From an uncultured Kordiimonas sp. (lineage in GTDB: Bacteria > Pseudomonadota > Alphaproteobacteria > Sphingomonadales > Kordiimonadaceae): a stretch of 64,000 nt of DNA. The DNA is taken from NCBI GenBank assembly GCA_947503625.1, contig CANNEK010000002.1, forward strand, positions 1,026,129-1,090,128. Direction: 5' to 3'. A model generated the notes under the pieces. That model ran no database searches. It had not been told where the DNA came from and saw nothing but the letters and a program-made list of their open reading frames with translations. Of this stretch, positions 8,275 to 18,818 are shown piece after piece (position 1 is the first letter of the stretch; every line of letters begins with the position of its first letter). A program made the position numbers and the translations under genes.

Positions 8275-11214
8275 CTAGTAGCGATACTGTAGGCCGAACT
8301 TTGCGCTCCAGCCATAGGTTTCGTATTGAGAATTCAGTGAACCAAAGCCTGCTGGTCGAATGGACGCGACAAAGGCCCGGTTGTTAATGTTTTTAACTTC
8401 GGTGAAGACACGTAGCTGGTCGGACACACTGTATTTGATGGATGCATCCCATTGCAGGTGGTCTTCGACAATCCTGTCCAGCCCATCCCCGCCAGCGTTG
8501 ATATCATCAACAAATTCGTCACGATATGTAGCAGCCAGCCGTATATCGAACCGGCCTTTTTCATATCCGAGCGTTCCGGTAACAACATTGTCTGATTGTC
8601 CGGGCACGGAAACTTCCCTGCCGTCTCCAAGTGTCGCTTCGCTGGTGACGTAGGTGTAATTCAGACCAAGGATGAAGCCATCCAGAGCACCGGGCAGGAA
8701 GTCCAGCGGTTGCTGGAGGTTAAACTCGACGCCGAACAGTTCAGCTTTATCAAGGTTTACGAAGGTAAGCGCTTCGCCGTATGTGATACCGTTTACTGTA
8801 ATGTCTTCGAACTGCTGACGGGCGATAAAGTCGCTGATGCGTTTGTAGAACATGCCAAGAGAAACAACAGCACGCTTCTTGGGATACCACTCAAGGCTGG
8901 CGTCGAAGTTATCGGCGCGCTGGCGGCGCAGGTTAGGGTTGCCAAACTCGCCTTCAACTTCGTCGTCTTCGTCCTGAGCCACCAAAGTACGCGGTGCGGC
9001 CGCTTCAATGTTGGGCCGCGCGATGGAACGATAGTAGCCAGCACGAGCGACAACATTTTCCGAAAGATCGGAACGAAGATTGATGCTTGGCAGCCAATCT
9101 GTGTAGCTCCGGTCAACACTCACATCGCCGGAAAACACCCGTGTGCCTTCTATCACTGTTTCTGTACCGTCAAATTCTGCTTCAATGTCTTCCGCCAGAA
9201 GTACGCCGGTTGAAACGGCTGGTGGAATGAATGGTGCCAGATTACCGGTTTGGTCACCCGCGACGGTTTCTTCGAAAGACTGTTCCAGCACCGTAAAGCC
9301 ACTTGCGTTGTATTCGGTGTGTTCAACCCGCACACCAAATACCAGGCTGGTGTTTTCGCCGAAATTGCGCTGAGCCATTACGTAACCCGCATAAACGTCT
9401 TCACTGGCAACATAGTTGGCACCGTTCGATTCGAGTGCTGTATCAATGGCGTTGAGCTCAAAACTGCTACGATTGGCGACAAAAAAGTCACGTAACTCGT
9501 TGGCGTCGGGCACAGTGCCGATGCGGTCGAGATCATAGTCAATTGTGTTGGCAAACCGGGTTAGCAGCAGGTCGTCGCCGTCAAAACTGTCAAACACCTG
9601 CAGGTTCAGGTCAAACGACTTTTCGCGCAGGCGAACTTTTGCACCGGTTTTGATGTATCCGGGTGCGCCCAGGAAATCCAGGTCATAGCGAAAATTGCCG
9701 GCAAATGCCCACTCATCGTCTTTCGAAATTCCGTTGGTCAGTTCAAGGCCGTCGAATTCATAATTGTCACTATCGAAATATGCGGCTTCGGCGGCAGCAT
9801 CCGGAAAGGCCAGCAGAGGTCTCAGAGTGTCCGAAACATCGACAGCAAACTGACCGGAATCAAACGTGCCTCTGAAACCGGCATCAATCCGGTCGGGCTC
9901 GCTTTCTTCAGCGTATGCGTATGAAACCGACCAGTCGGCTCGAACGGCACCTTTTTCATATTTGCCGCCGCCAACGATGGAGAAGATCGTTTGTTCTTCA
10001 AGACGGTCTTTGATGTCTCTGTCGACTTCATATTCGTCGTCTTCCGTTGCTGTGAAAACGGCTGTCGTAGCAGAACTGGCGTCTCCGTCGAAATCCGGAT
10101 CACCAAACTTGTTCTCCACGCGTGAACGAAACTCCTGATCGCTGAAATCTGAATAGAGTCCGTGCAGGTAAAGCATGGTGCTTTCCGTTGCCTGGAAATC
10201 AAGGTTCAGTGAGCCAGACAGGCGTTCGCGGCGAATCTGATAGTCTCTCAGTTCCAGTTCTTCAGGGTATGGAACGCTTTCGTCCAGAACCCAGTCCGGA
10301 CCGTCAACCTCAACGTTTTCCGATCCAAAATCGCGGCGCTGCCACGCGAGAGAGGCGGCGACACCAAGCCGGTCTTCGGCAAACCTGTTGGCGTAAACAC
10401 CTGACAGGCGTGCGCCGTACTCGTCAACCTGGTCGGTATATATGCCGGCGGCCTTGAATTTCAGATACATGTCGTCCTGATCAAGCCCCGACAGGGTTTG
10501 GATTTCCACGTTCCCGCCGATTGTATCGCCGTCAAGGTCAGGTGTTAGAGACTTTGTGATGACGATGGCCGAGAGAATATCGCTGTCGATTACATCAAGA
10601 GGAACCTGACGGGCGTCGGCTTCCGGGGATGTAAGCCGCACACCGTTAATGGTCGTGCTGACGAAGTTCGGGTTGGCGCCGCGAATGGAGATGAAGCGGC
10701 CTTCGCCCTGATCGTTCAATACATTCACACCGACGGCGCGCCGTGCGGCTTCTGCTACATTTTCGTCCGGCAGCTGCCCGATTGCGTCTGCCGAGATAAC
10801 AGCAATCAGCTTGTCGGAAGCTCGCTGTTTGCTCAGGGCAGAGTTTAAGGCACCGCGTTGACCAACAACCAGTACATTTTCAATCACTTCGACGTCTTCA
10901 CCCAGCGCAATATTGGGCCGCGCGACCGAGTCTTCCCCGGTCAGCGTTAGTGTAATGGTCTCTGTTTCCGCGCCGATATAGCTGATCTGAACCGTGTAGG
11001 TGCCGGGTGCAAGCCCTGCAACACGAAACACGCCGCCCCGCTCGGCGGTTACAGTCTGGCCGGTTTCTTCAATGCGAATGGTTGCGCCGTCAAGGCCGAT
11101 CGTACCGGATGCGTCCGTAACACGGCCAGCAATTACGGCGGCTTGTGCCGACATAAAAGCGGTTGATAATGCCAATAGTGAAGTAGAGCCAAGAATGGCC
11201 AGAGAGCGTTTCAT
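8275..11214 (-). CDS. TonB-dependent outer-membrane receptor with CarboxypepD-like N-terminal domain
   Basis: A 979-residue receptor. It has a signal peptide (MKRSLAILGSTSLLALS to SAQA), a carboxypeptidase-regulatory-like beta domain (VIAGRVTDASGTIGLDGATI), a plug (QLPDENVAEAARR, SIRGANPN) and a barrel ending in the aromatic FGLQYRY. The ATG at 11214 has GGGGA seven bases upstream; an in-frame start at 11247 adds residues before the signal peptide and is unlikely. Pairing with a phytase suggests the substrate is phytate or an inositol phosphate; that is an inference from context. Confidence 0.93.
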   Translation of the reverse strand: MKRSLAILGSTSLLALSTAFMSAQAAVIAGRVTDASGTIGLDGATIRIEETGQTVTAERGGVFRVAGLAPGTYTVQISYIGAETETITLTLTGEDSVARPNIALGEDVEVIENVLVVGQRGALNSALSKQRASDKLIAVISADAIGQLPDENVAEAARRAVGVNVLNDQGEGRFISIRGANPNFVSTTINGVRLTSPEADARQVPLDVIDSDILSAIVITKSLTPDLDGDTIGGNVEIQTLSGLDQDDMYLKFKAAGIYTDQVDEYGARLSGVYANRFAEDRLGVAASLAWQRRDFGSENVEVDGPDWVLDESVPYPEELELRDYQIRRERLSGSLNLDFQATESTMLYLHGLYSDFSDQEFRSRVENKFGDPDFDGDASSATTAVFTATEDDEYEVDRDIKDRLEEQTIFSIVGGGKYEKGAVRADWSVSYAYAEESEPDRIDAGFRGTFDSGQFAVDVSDTLRPLLAFPDAAAEAAYFDSDNYEFDGLELTNGISKDDEWAFAGNFRYDLDFLGAPGYIKTGAKVRLREKSFDLNLQVFDSFDGDDLLLTRFANTIDYDLDRIGTVPDANELRDFFVANRSSFELNAIDTALESNGANYVASEDVYAGYVMAQRNFGENTSLVFGVRVEHTEYNASGFTVLEQSFEETVAGDQTGNLAPFIPPAVSTGVLLAEDIEAEFDGTETVIEGTRVFSGDVSVDRSYTDWLPSINLRSDLSENVVARAGYYRSIARPNIEAAAPRTLVAQDEDDEVEGEFGNPNLRRQRADNFDASLEWYPKKRAVVSLGMFYKRISDFIARQQFEDITVNGITYGEALTFVNLDKAELFGVEFNLQQPLDFLPGALDGFILGLNYTYVTSEATLGDGREVSVPGQSDNVVTGTLGYEKGRFDIRLAATYRDEFVDDINAGGDGLDRIVEDHLQWDASIKYSVSDQLRVFTEVKNINNRAFVASIRPAGFGSLNSQYETYGWSAKFGLQYRY

Positions 11215-11285
11215 ATCTATTCCCCGAGATACCCTGATGTTGGTCATTGGGTAGCGGGTCAGTTTGACGAAACGGTTATCATTTT

Positions 11286-11303
11286 ATGACTGTAGGGCGA
11301 CAG
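11286..11303 (-). promoter_or_regulatory. Candidate Pho box upstream of the TonB receptor/phytase operon
   Basis: On the minus strand the site reads CTGTCGC-CCTA-CAGTCAT: two 7-mers separated by 4 bp that match the PhoB consensus CTGTCAT at 5/7 and 6/7. It lies about 72 bp upstream of the receptor start. GATAAC shortly downstream could be a -10 element, though its spacing is short. Confidence 0.6.
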
Positions 11304-11331
11304 ATTGATTGCAAATTTATTGCCGCTCAAG

Positions 11332-12474
11332 TTAGGCGACGATGCGTTCGAGAACCCCCTCATATATGCGGGTCAGGACTTCAATGTCGTGCACGGCCAC
11401 GTTCTCGTCAATTTTGTGCATGGTCGCGCCAACAAGGCCAAACTCAACAACCGGGCACATGTCTTTGATGAATCGTGCATCGGAAGTGCCGCCGGTTGTG
11501 GACAGTTCCGGCTCCCGCCCGGTTTCTTTTTTGACGGCCTCAAAAACGGCCTGTGAGAGAGGGCCTTCTTCGGTAAGGAAGCTGTCGCCCGACACCCACC
11601 AGTCGATGTCATAGTCCACACCGGCGCGCGCCATGCGGCGAACGAGTTCTGCCTGCAGGTTTTCCGGTGAAAACTCGTTGTTGAAGCGAACATTAAACCG
11701 TGCACGCGCTTCCGCCGGGATAACATTGTGACTGTCGTTGCCGACATCGACATTGACGATTTCAAGGTTTGAAGGCTGGAACAGGGCGTTGCCGTCATCA
11801 AGTGGTTCTTTGTTTAATTCGGCGAGGACGGCAACCAAATCGGGGATCGGATTTTTGGCGACATGCGGATAGGCGACATGCCCCTGAATACCGTTCACCG
11901 TGAGCATGCCGTGCAGACTTCCGCGACGCCCTACCTTGATCATCTGGCCCAGTTCCTGAGGGTTGGTTGGCTCGCCAACTACACAAAAGTCGATTTGCTC
12001 GCCCTTTTGGCGCATCCATTCAAGAACTTTGCGCGTTCCGTTCACCGCAGGCCCTTCTTCATCACCCGTAATCAAAAGCGATATGGACCCTTTTGGCGCG
12101 GCTTTTTCCAGAAACCGGCTGACGCTTGCGATAAACGCTGCGATAGCGGATTTCATGTCGGACGCGCCGCGCCCGTATAAATGCCCGTCCTTGATGACGG
12201 CCTCAAAGGGCGCAACACTCCAGTTTTTAACCGCCCCTACGGGCACGACGTCGGTATGACCTGCGAAACAGAAATTGGGGGCGGTTGAACCCAGGCGTGC
12301 GTAAAGGTTTGGAACGGGTTCGGTGCCGTCTTCCTCAAACACCAGTTTTTCACAGCAAAACCCAAGCTTGGTAAGTTGGTCTGACAGCAGGTCAAGGGCG
12401 TCACCGTTGTCCGGCGTTACACTTTGATAGCGGATCAGTGCTTGCGAAAGTTCAACAGGATCAATGAGAGCCAA
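11332..12474 (-). CDS. dapE: Succinyl-diaminopimelate desuccinylase
   Basis: A 380-residue M20 metallohydrolase that converts N-succinyl-LL-diaminopimelate to LL-diaminopimelate for lysine and peptidoglycan. Zinc-site motifs: [29 protein letters not shown] with the catalytic acid, VVGEPT and the terminal [13 protein letters not shown]. The start is TTG, four bases after dapD ends, with GAGGGA inside the end of dapD. Confidence 0.96.
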   Translation of the reverse strand: MALIDPVELSQALIRYQSVTPDNGDALDLLSDQLTKLGFCCEKLVFEEDGTEPVPNLYARLGSTAPNFCFAGHTDVVPVGAVKNWSVAPFEAVIKDGHLYGRGASDMKSAIAAFIASVSRFLEKAAPKGSISLLITGDEEGPAVNGTRKVLEWMRQKGEQIDFCVVGEPTNPQELGQMIKVGRRGSLHGMLTVNGIQGHVAYPHVAKNPIPDLVAVLAELNKEPLDDGNALFQPSNLEIVNVDVGNDSHNVIPAEARARFNVRFNNEFSPENLQAELVRRMARAGVDYDIDWWVSGDSFLTEEGPLSQAVFEAVKKETGREPELSTTGGTSDARFIKDMCPVVEFGLVGATMHKIDENVAVHDIEVLTRIYEGVLERIVA

Positions 12475-12477
12475 GGC

Positions 12478-13323
12478 CTAGTCCCTCAACAGTTCGTTGA
12501 TTGATGTTTTGGACCGGGTTCGTTCATCCACGCGCTTTACGATTACCGCGCAGTAAAGATTGGGGCCGGGTGTACCGTCGGGCAAAGGTTTGCCGGGCAG
12601 CGTGCCAGGTACAACCACGCTGTAGGCTGGTACACGGCCAATGAAGGTTTCGCCGGTCGCCCGGTCAACAATCTTGGTGGATGCCCCGAGGAACACACCC
12701 ATTGAAAGCACCGAGCCTTCTTCAACAACCACACCTTCGGCAACTTCGGCACGGGCACCGACAAAACAGTTGTCTTCGATGATGACGGGGCCCGCCTGCA
12801 ATGGCTCGAGCACGCCGCCGATGCCGGCGCCGCCTGAAATATGAACATTTTTGCCGATTTGCGCGCAGCTCCCCACGGTTGCCCAGGTATCGATCATCGC
12901 CCCTTCATCAACATAAGCTCCGAGGTTTACAAAAGATGGCATCAAAACAGCGCCTTTGCCAATGAAGGCGGACCGCCTGACGATAGAACCGGGAACCGCC
13001 CGAAATCCTGCACCAGCAAAATTTTGTGCATCCCACCCTTCAAACTTGCTTGCGACTTTGTCCCACCAGTTGGTGTTGGCACCTGGCCCGCCCGCGATTA
13101 CGTCCATTTCGTTCAGTCGGAATGACAGCAGAACCGCTTTCTTGAGCCACTGGTGTACCTGCCAGCCGTCATCAGATTTGCTGGCGACACGTAAAACTCC
13201 ACCATCCATCAGGTCCAATGCTGTGTCGACCGCGTCGCGCACGGCACCCGTGGTGCGGCTATCGATTGTATCGCGGGCGTCAAACGCTTCGGATATGGTT
13301 TTTTCCAAATTGGAATAGTCCAT
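12478..13323 (-). CDS. dapD: Tetrahydrodipicolinate N-succinyltransferase
   Basis: A 281-residue left-handed beta-helix acyltransferase that uses succinyl-CoA to succinylate tetrahydrodipicolinate. Hexapeptide repeats run through the middle (for example [19 protein letters not shown] and [15 protein letters not shown]). The ATG at 13323 has AAGGG nine bases upstream, and [18 protein letters not shown] is the normal N-terminus; the longer in-frame extension is not supported. Cotranscribed with dapE. Confidence 0.96.
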   Translation of the reverse strand: MDYSNLEKTISEAFDARDTIDSRTTGAVRDAVDTALDLMDGGVLRVASKSDDGWQVHQWLKKAVLLSFRLNEMDVIAGGPGANTNWWDKVASKFEGWDAQNFAGAGFRAVPGSIVRRSAFIGKGAVLMPSFVNLGAYVDEGAMIDTWATVGSCAQIGKNVHISGGAGIGGVLEPLQAGPVIIEDNCFVGARAEVAEGVVVEEGSVLSMGVFLGASTKIVDRATGETFIGRVPAYSVVVPGTLPGKPLPDGTPGPNLYCAVIVKRVDERTRSKTSINELLRD

Positions 13324-13493
13324 TTTCAGGAACCCTTCATATTGATCTAAGTGGCGTTTCGTGCGGCCAGTTTCCGCCGAAAAATGGGTTGATAAAAAGC
13401 CGGGAAACAATAGCGATGTTGCTTTGCAAGTCAATGGATCAGACTCCGCTTGCACCCTGAGGCTCGTCACAAAGTGTTGATCTGTTTGATGCT

Positions 13494-14204
13494 TCAGCCA
13501 GTTTGTTTCAGATGCGTTTTCAACCAGTTGTTCAGCGTGTCTGTTTCAGCATGCACCTTTGAGGCATCATAGTCAGCTTCGCCCCAGACGCTGCCTGTAT
13601 TGACCCAAACTGTCGCCATACCAAGGTCATGTGCAGGAACCAGATTGCGCACCATATCTTCAAACATCACAGCACGGGTCGGGTCGATATCAAATTCGGC
13701 TATAAATTTGTCATACACATGCGGCTTTGGCTTCGGGTCAAGATTAGCGCTGTGAATATCAAAAATTCCTTCGAACAAATCGCCGATGCCCAGCCTTGCC
13801 AGAACTCGCTCTGCATATGGGCGGTCCGCATTGGTGAAGACGATGCGACGGCCAGGAAGTTCCTCCAGCGAGGACCGAAGCTCGGGGTCGTTCACGATCG
13901 GCGTCATGTCAATATCATGGACTGAGTCCAGATAATGGTGAGGGTCAACGTCATGATGGACCATCAACCCCTTCAGTGTGGTGCCGTGGGTTGTCAGATA
14001 CTGTTTTTGTAGCTTGCGAGCGCTGACCGGGTCCAAATCCAGCATTGTCTGAACATATTCGCCGATTTTGACGTCAACCTGTGAAAACAGGTTGCTTTCA
14101 GCGGAGTAAAGGGTGTTGTCCAGATCAAACACATAAATGTCCCGGTCTTCCAGAAAGATGCGTTGATGATCTGCATTGGGCGTTGGTGGTTTTATGATCG
14201 GCAT
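13494..14204 (-). CDS. HAD-family pyrimidine 5'-nucleotidase
   Basis: A 236-residue HAD phosphatase. Motif I is FDLDNTLY, motif II IVFTNAD, motif III the K in [12 protein letters not shown], and motif [11 protein letters not shown]. The sequence closely follows the pyrimidine 5'-nucleotidase subgroup, which in alphaproteobacteria is often found between argB and dapD, as it nearly is here. Substrate specificity is inferred from the family. It is divergent from the GGDEF gene. Confidence 0.88.
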   Translation of the reverse strand: MPIIKPPTPNADHQRIFLEDRDIYVFDLDNTLYSAESNLFSQVDVKIGEYVQTMLDLDPVSARKLQKQYLTTHGTTLKGLMVHHDVDPHHYLDSVHDIDMTPIVNDPELRSSLEELPGRRIVFTNADRPYAERVLARLGIGDLFEGIFDIHSANLDPKPKPHVYDKFIAEFDIDPTRAVMFEDMVRNLVPAHDLGMATVWVNTGSVWGEADYDASKVHAETDTLNNWLKTHLKQTG

Positions 14205-14309
14205 TTCAGACTAGCTTTCATCTGCGTGGGAAGGGGCACTTGTTAAAACAACTTTAACCCTGTTCTCATACCGTAAGCAGCTATCGGATTCCAGAGACGA
14301 CGGGACTGA

Positions 14310-15974
14310 ATGCTTAAATTTAGAAAAAACGCGCGGTCAAAGAAGTTTTCCCTTGCTGACGCGCCTGTTTGTGCTGTTTCGGTTGGCACCGATGACATGA
14401 TTGCTGATTCCAGCGATACAGCAGGTAAGCTTGTGGATGCATGGGAGGCAAAACAAAGCAGTCTTGTTGACCTAGTTAATTGCGTACGCGGTGGTGCGCC
14501 AGTATCCGATGGCCGCCTGATCCTGGAAGATGAATCACGCTATACGCTGACGGGTGTAGCTGTTGATGATGCTGTGTTGGTTGTGGCCAGAGATACCAGC
14601 GTCAATGACCAGATGACCGACGCCTTGCTCAAGAGCCGCAGCTTGTTGAAGGCCTTGCTGGATCGGGCGACGGACCTGAGTTTTGAGGTCGATGCAAACC
14701 GTGTGTTCAGGTTTATTTCACCCTCTCAGGCATTTGGAGTTTCGCTGGATGGCTGGATTGGCCGCAGTGCAGATAGTTTTTTCTGGCGCGAAGGTAAGGT
14801 GCCGTCCCGCAACCCTCTCGCTGCGCGGGCAGAAAAGACTTTCGAGTCTGTTTCAGTAAACTTTGGCAAAGGTGCTGCGGCCTGGGTCACGTTCTCTGTT
14901 GAGCCAATCACAGACGAAGCTGGTGAATTTACCGGCGTACGCGGAGTTTGCCGGGATGTATCCAGTCAGGTGGTTGATGGCAGGCAAACCCGAATGGACA
15001 ACCTGCGGATGGCCCTTCAACAGCGCATTGTCGGTCTTCTGAACTCGGCGCATACGTATGAAGGGATGCTCGATAGCGCATCCAAGGAACTGATGGAGGT
15101 TTTGCGGGCTGAACAGGTATGGTCTGTAATGAAATTCCCTGAAGGCTTGGTGCCTGTGGCTATGGCTGGCGAAGGAACCACTATTCCAAATATCGACCGC
15201 ATTTGGCAGCAACTTACGCTTGCGCCGGATTTAGTGTGCGAAGTTGAGGAGGGTGGTACCCGACACCTGGCGGTTCGGCTGGAACAAGGTGATATCGGGA
15301 TCGGTATGTTGCTGATTTGCCGCGACACAAGTGTGTTTCCCTGGTCGGATCATGAAGTTTCCCTGATGGAAGATATTATCGGTTCACTGGCAGCAGCTTT
15401 CGGCAAAGCCCAATTGATCAACAAACTGGAGCGCTTGTCTTTGCTGGACGAGTTGACAGGTATTATGAATCGCCGTGCTTTTGTGGAGGCAGTGGAATCG
15501 CGCCTGCAGCATCAATGCCGCACCGGTCAATCCGGCTGTCTTTTGTTCGTTGACCTTGATCACTTCAAGGAAGTGAATGATACACTTGGGCACAAGGCAG
15601 GAGACGAGGCCATTAAACTGGTTGCGGCAACGATGCAAACCATTGTGCGGGCCTGCGATATTGTTGGTCGGTATGGCGGTGACGAGTTTGTTTTGTGGTT
15701 GGATGATATTGCTCCCGCCGATGCCGCATTGAAAGCACGTGTTCTCATCGACGCCATGCCCGGTATTCGGGAAAAAATTGGCGCTGAAAGTCTCAAATTA
15801 TCTGCATCGGTGGGGATTAGCGCTTCCGTTCCGGGTCTTGACCTCAAGTTTACTGATTTGTCTGAACGGGCAGATGCGGCACTTTATGAAGTCAAGAAGT
15901 CAGGCCGGGGGCACGTGGCTTTGGCAGAAATCCCTAGTGGTGCCGGCAACTGGGTTGTTGGGGGGGCAGGCTGA
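14310..15974 (+). CDS. Diguanylate cyclase with PAS and GAF-like sensor domains
   Basis: A 554-residue cytoplasmic protein, probably making cyclic di-GMP. After a variable N-terminus there is a PAS domain at about 112-215, a GAF-like region at about 235-375, and a GGDEF domain at about 385-540. The catalytic signature is an intact GGDEF (RYGGDEFVLW), and an RACD sits five residues before it as the inhibitory I-site. No EAL domain or transmembrane segment is seen. It overlaps the next gene by one base. Confidence 0.92.
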   Translation: MLKFRKNARSKKFSLADAPVCAVSVGTDDMIADSSDTAGKLVDAWEAKQSSLVDLVNCVRGGAPVSDGRLILEDESRYTLTGVAVDDAVLVVARDTSVNDQMTDALLKSRSLLKALLDRATDLSFEVDANRVFRFISPSQAFGVSLDGWIGRSADSFFWREGKVPSRNPLAARAEKTFESVSVNFGKGAAAWVTFSVEPITDEAGEFTGVRGVCRDVSSQVVDGRQTRMDNLRMALQQRIVGLLNSAHTYEGMLDSASKELMEVLRAEQVWSVMKFPEGLVPVAMAGEGTTIPNIDRIWQQLTLAPDLVCEVEEGGTRHLAVRLEQGDIGIGMLLICRDTSVFPWSDHEVSLMEDIIGSLAAAFGKAQLINKLERLSLLDELTGIMNRRAFVEAVESRLQHQCRTGQSGCLLFVDLDHFKEVNDTLGHKAGDEAIKLVAATMQTIVRACDIVGRYGGDEFVLWLDDIAPADAALKARVLIDAMPGIREKIGAESLKLSASVGISASVPGLDLKFTDLSERADAALYEVKKSGRGHVALAEIPSGAGNWVVGGAG

Positions 15975-17239
15975 TGCTGGGGAAATTGAAGTCTATATTC
16001 TCGGGCGATAAGGCGTTGCCGAAAGATCTGTCAATCGAAGATGTGCAGAAAATTCTCAAGACCGGCTCCGAGCAGCAAAAGAAGCAGCTTGCTGTTCGCC
16101 AGGATGCAAGACCCGAAGTCCTGTATTATCTTGCGGAAGATCAGTCTGTTTCCGTCAGGCGTCTGATCGCTCAAAACCCGTCCACCCCGATCCAGGCTGA
16201 CGAGATTTTGACAAACGATTCTGATGAGGAAGTTCGAGCGGAACTTGCCCGAAAAATCAGTCGGCTGGTACCCGGGATGACATCCAAGGAGCAAAAAGCT
16301 CTTCGGGATAAATCGATCAAGCTGCTGGAAGCTCTGGCGAAAGATCAATTGCCCAGGGTTCGGGCGATGGTCGCAGAAGAAATCAAGAACGATCAGAATG
16401 TTCCAAAGTCTCTCGTAGACCGTCTCGCGCGGGATATCGAAGACATCGTTTGCGGGCCCATTCTCCAGTATTCACCACTTCTGAATGAAGACGACCTCAG
16501 AGAGATTATTGCAGCTGGAGCAAGTTCCAAGGCTCTGGAAGCCATCGCAAGTCGTGAAGCTGTGTCCGAGAACGTGTCCGCTGATATTGCCGGTACGTTA
16601 GACATCCCAGCGGTTACAGCCCTTCTGACCAACAAGAATGCTCAGGTGCGCGAGGACACGCTGGATCAGATTATCGCTCAGGCGGAAACCGTTGAAGATC
16701 TGCATAAACCGCTTACATTGCGGCCACAACTTTCCATTCGTGCTATGAAGCGCATAGCGGGGTTTGTCGCGTCTGCTCTGGTTCACGCAATGATGGAGCA
16801 AAGCGATCTCTCCGAGGAGCAGGCAGACGAGTTGCTGGATAAAGTTCGTGAGCGGCTGGCAGCAGAGCGTGTGGGCGACGACGAGCAGAAGCAGTTGGCA
16901 GATCAGGCTCAGGACTATTTTGAGCGCGGGATGCTGAACGACGAATTTGTTGTGGAACAAATTGCCGGCAACAGGCGTGAACTGTTGACGCAGTGCCTCG
17001 CAGTCATGTCTGACCTGGCGGCAGAGACGGTTCGGCAGATCATTCAGTCTAAAAGCGGACGCGCCGTCACAGCTCTATGCTGGAAAGCGGGGCTCAGCAT
17101 GCGTACGGCTTATGACGTGCAGACAAAGTTTGCGCTGGTGCCCACTGCGCAACTTCTGCACGCAAAGAACGGTGTAGAATATCCGATAAAAGAAGACGAA
17201 CTGGAATGGCACCTGAGCTATTTCATCGAGAAAGAATAG
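15974..17239 (+). CDS. DUF2336 domain protein
   Basis: A 421-residue protein made of short helical, HEAT-like repeats, for example RPEVLYYLAEDQSVSVRRLI and SNEEVRAELA-type units. It matches DUF2336 (PF10098), a family restricted largely to alphaproteobacteria and of unknown function. It starts inside the stop of the diguanylate cyclase (TGATG), so the two proteins are probably made in fixed ratio and may act together. No catalytic motif is visible. Confidence 0.85.
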   Translation: MLGKLKSIFSGDKALPKDLSIEDVQKILKTGSEQQKKQLAVRQDARPEVLYYLAEDQSVSVRRLIAQNPSTPIQADEILTNDSDEEVRAELARKISRLVPGMTSKEQKALRDKSIKLLEALAKDQLPRVRAMVAEEIKNDQNVPKSLVDRLARDIEDIVCGPILQYSPLLNEDDLREIIAAGASSKALEAIASREAVSENVSADIAGTLDIPAVTALLTNKNAQVREDTLDQIIAQAETVEDLHKPLTLRPQLSIRAMKRIAGFVASALVHAMMEQSDLSEEQADELLDKVRERLAAERVGDDEQKQLADQAQDYFERGMLNDEFVVEQIAGNRRELLTQCLAVMSDLAAETVRQIIQSKSGRAVTALCWKAGLSMRTAYDVQTKFALVPTAQLLHAKNGVEYPIKEDELEWHLSYFIEKE

Positions 17240-17308
17240 GGCTTCTCTTTGATAACCCTGTCATCTATCGTCGGCAATACACTGAAATTGAAAAAACTGG
17301 ATCTCGGA

Positions 17309-17821
17309 ATGTCAAAGTACGCTGCAGCATTTTTTATCATTTGTTTCACAGCTTTTCACCCCCTGTTGGCGCAAGATGCAGATAGTGAAGCGAGGCTGGC
17401 ACTGGCCAAGGAAGTGATGAAGCTGACACGCGCGACAGAGGCTGTAGAAAAAATGGTACCCAGTCTTGTACAGCAGCAGATGCAGATGATTGAGGCCCGG
17501 GGCGGACAAGATGCCTTGACAACCGATCAGAAAGCCGCTGTTGAGACAGCCATTGACAATTTCATGAGCAGTTTTTCCGATGCATTTCCTCCGTTCATGG
17601 ACGAAATGGCAAAATTGTATGCTGGCAAATTCTCGCTAGAAGACCTGACGGCACTCAGGGATTTTTATCAGTCAGATGTTGGCAAACGATTTGTTGCAGG
17701 GGGTATCGAATTGGGTCCCCAGCTCGCGCAGGCAAGCCAGGCATGGGCTGCAACCTATATCATTCCTGCGGCACAAAAAATGAGCACGGAGCTTCAGGCG
17801 GCATTGGCAAAGCCCAGTTAA
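17309..17821 (+). CDS. DUF2059 domain secreted protein
   Basis: A 170-residue protein. A signal peptide (MSKYAAAFFIICFTAFHPLLAQD) is followed by a helical domain with the DUF2059 pattern: ALAKEVMKLTRATEAVEKM, then DEMAKLYAGKFSLEDLTALRDFYQSDVGK in two conserved pieces. Periplasmic and of unknown function. I chose the ATG at 17309 because it begins the signal peptide; an in-frame TTG at 17249 would bury it. It is the last gene of the GGDEF-DUF2336 cluster. Confidence 0.85.
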   Translation: MSKYAAAFFIICFTAFHPLLAQDADSEARLALAKEVMKLTRATEAVEKMVPSLVQQQMQMIEARGGQDALTTDQKAAVETAIDNFMSSFSDAFPPFMDEMAKLYAGKFSLEDLTALRDFYQSDVGKRFVAGGIELGPQLAQASQAWAATYIIPAAQKMSTELQAALAKPS

Positions 17822-17854
17822 CCGGGCTTTGCGCCAGTTGAATGTGCAACTTGT

Positions 17855-18760
17855 CTATGCGGGTGCTTGACCGCGGATAAGAGTTCCTGCGCCCCGTTCG
17901 GTGAATATTTCCAGTAATATTGCATGTTTTACGCGGCCATCTAGAATAACCGCACCGCGAACCCCTTGTTGCAAAGCGTTCAGGCACGTTTCGACTTTGG
18001 GGATCATGCCTCCTGAAATTGTGCCTTCTGCTCTGAGAGTGGCAATGTCTTCAGCCGTCAGTTCCATCAGCATGTCGCCGTCTTTGTCCAGTACACCCGG
18101 AACGTCGGTCAGCAAAACAAACCGGCGTGCATCCAAAGCGCCGGCAATAGCGCCCGCCATTGTATCGGCGTTGATATTATAGGTATGGCCATCTTCACCC
18201 AGTGCAATCGGCGAAACCACGGGGATGATCCCGTTAGCAATACTTTGTTTCAAAATTGTCGGGTCGATGATTGCGGGTTCGCCGACAAAACCGAGATCAA
18301 TGGCTTTCTCCAGGTTTGAGTCAGGGTCCGGTTTTGTCCGGTTCACCTTACGCGCCGTAACCAGATGACTGTCTTTTCCCGAAAGGCCGATGGCGCGGCC
18401 ACCGACAGAGTTTATGTCTGCGACAATTGATTTGCATACAGAACCGCACAAGACCATTTCCGCGACCTCAACGGTTGCCTTGGTGGTGACACGAAGCCCA
18501 TCAATGAATTCGCTTTCAATGGATAGCCTTGATAGCATTTCGCCGATTTGAGGGCCGCCCCCATGGACGATCACGGGCGAGATGCCGACCTGGCGCAGCA
18601 GTGTTATGTCTTCAGCAAACTGGCGCGATAATTTTTCATCGCCCATGGCGTGCCCGCCATACTTGATGACGAAGATTTCGCCATTATATTTCCGCATGTA
18701 GGGCAGGGCTTCGACAAGTGTCGCTGCTTTCTTCTGCAGTTTCTTTTTTTGCTTTTCCAA
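17855..18760 (-). CDS. argB: Acetylglutamate kinase
   Basis: A 301-residue amino-acid kinase that phosphorylates N-acetylglutamate in arginine biosynthesis. Motifs: VIKYGGHAM (phosphate-binding lysine), [14 protein letters not shown], the AMVLCG region, [13 protein letters not shown] and the TDVPGVLD loop, ending [12 protein letters not shown]. The start is TTG with a poor Shine-Dalgarno sequence; an ATG 21 codons downstream is too short for the family. It converges on the DUF2059 gene. Confidence 0.95.
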   Translation of the reverse strand: MEKQKKKLQKKAATLVEALPYMRKYNGEIFVIKYGGHAMGDEKLSRQFAEDITLLRQVGISPVIVHGGGPQIGEMLSRLSIESEFIDGLRVTTKATVEVAEMVLCGSVCKSIVADINSVGGRAIGLSGKDSHLVTARKVNRTKPDPDSNLEKAIDLGFVGEPAIIDPTILKQSIANGIIPVVSPIALGEDGHTYNINADTMAGAIAGALDARRFVLLTDVPGVLDKDGDMLMELTAEDIATLRAEGTISGGMIPKVETCLNALQQGVRGAVILDGRVKHAILLEIFTERGAGTLIRGQAPA

Positions 18761-18818
18761 GGCGAGAGTTTTCCAGCGTTGATTTCAGATGTGATTGTGT
18801 GTGGGCGAAATCCGGCGA

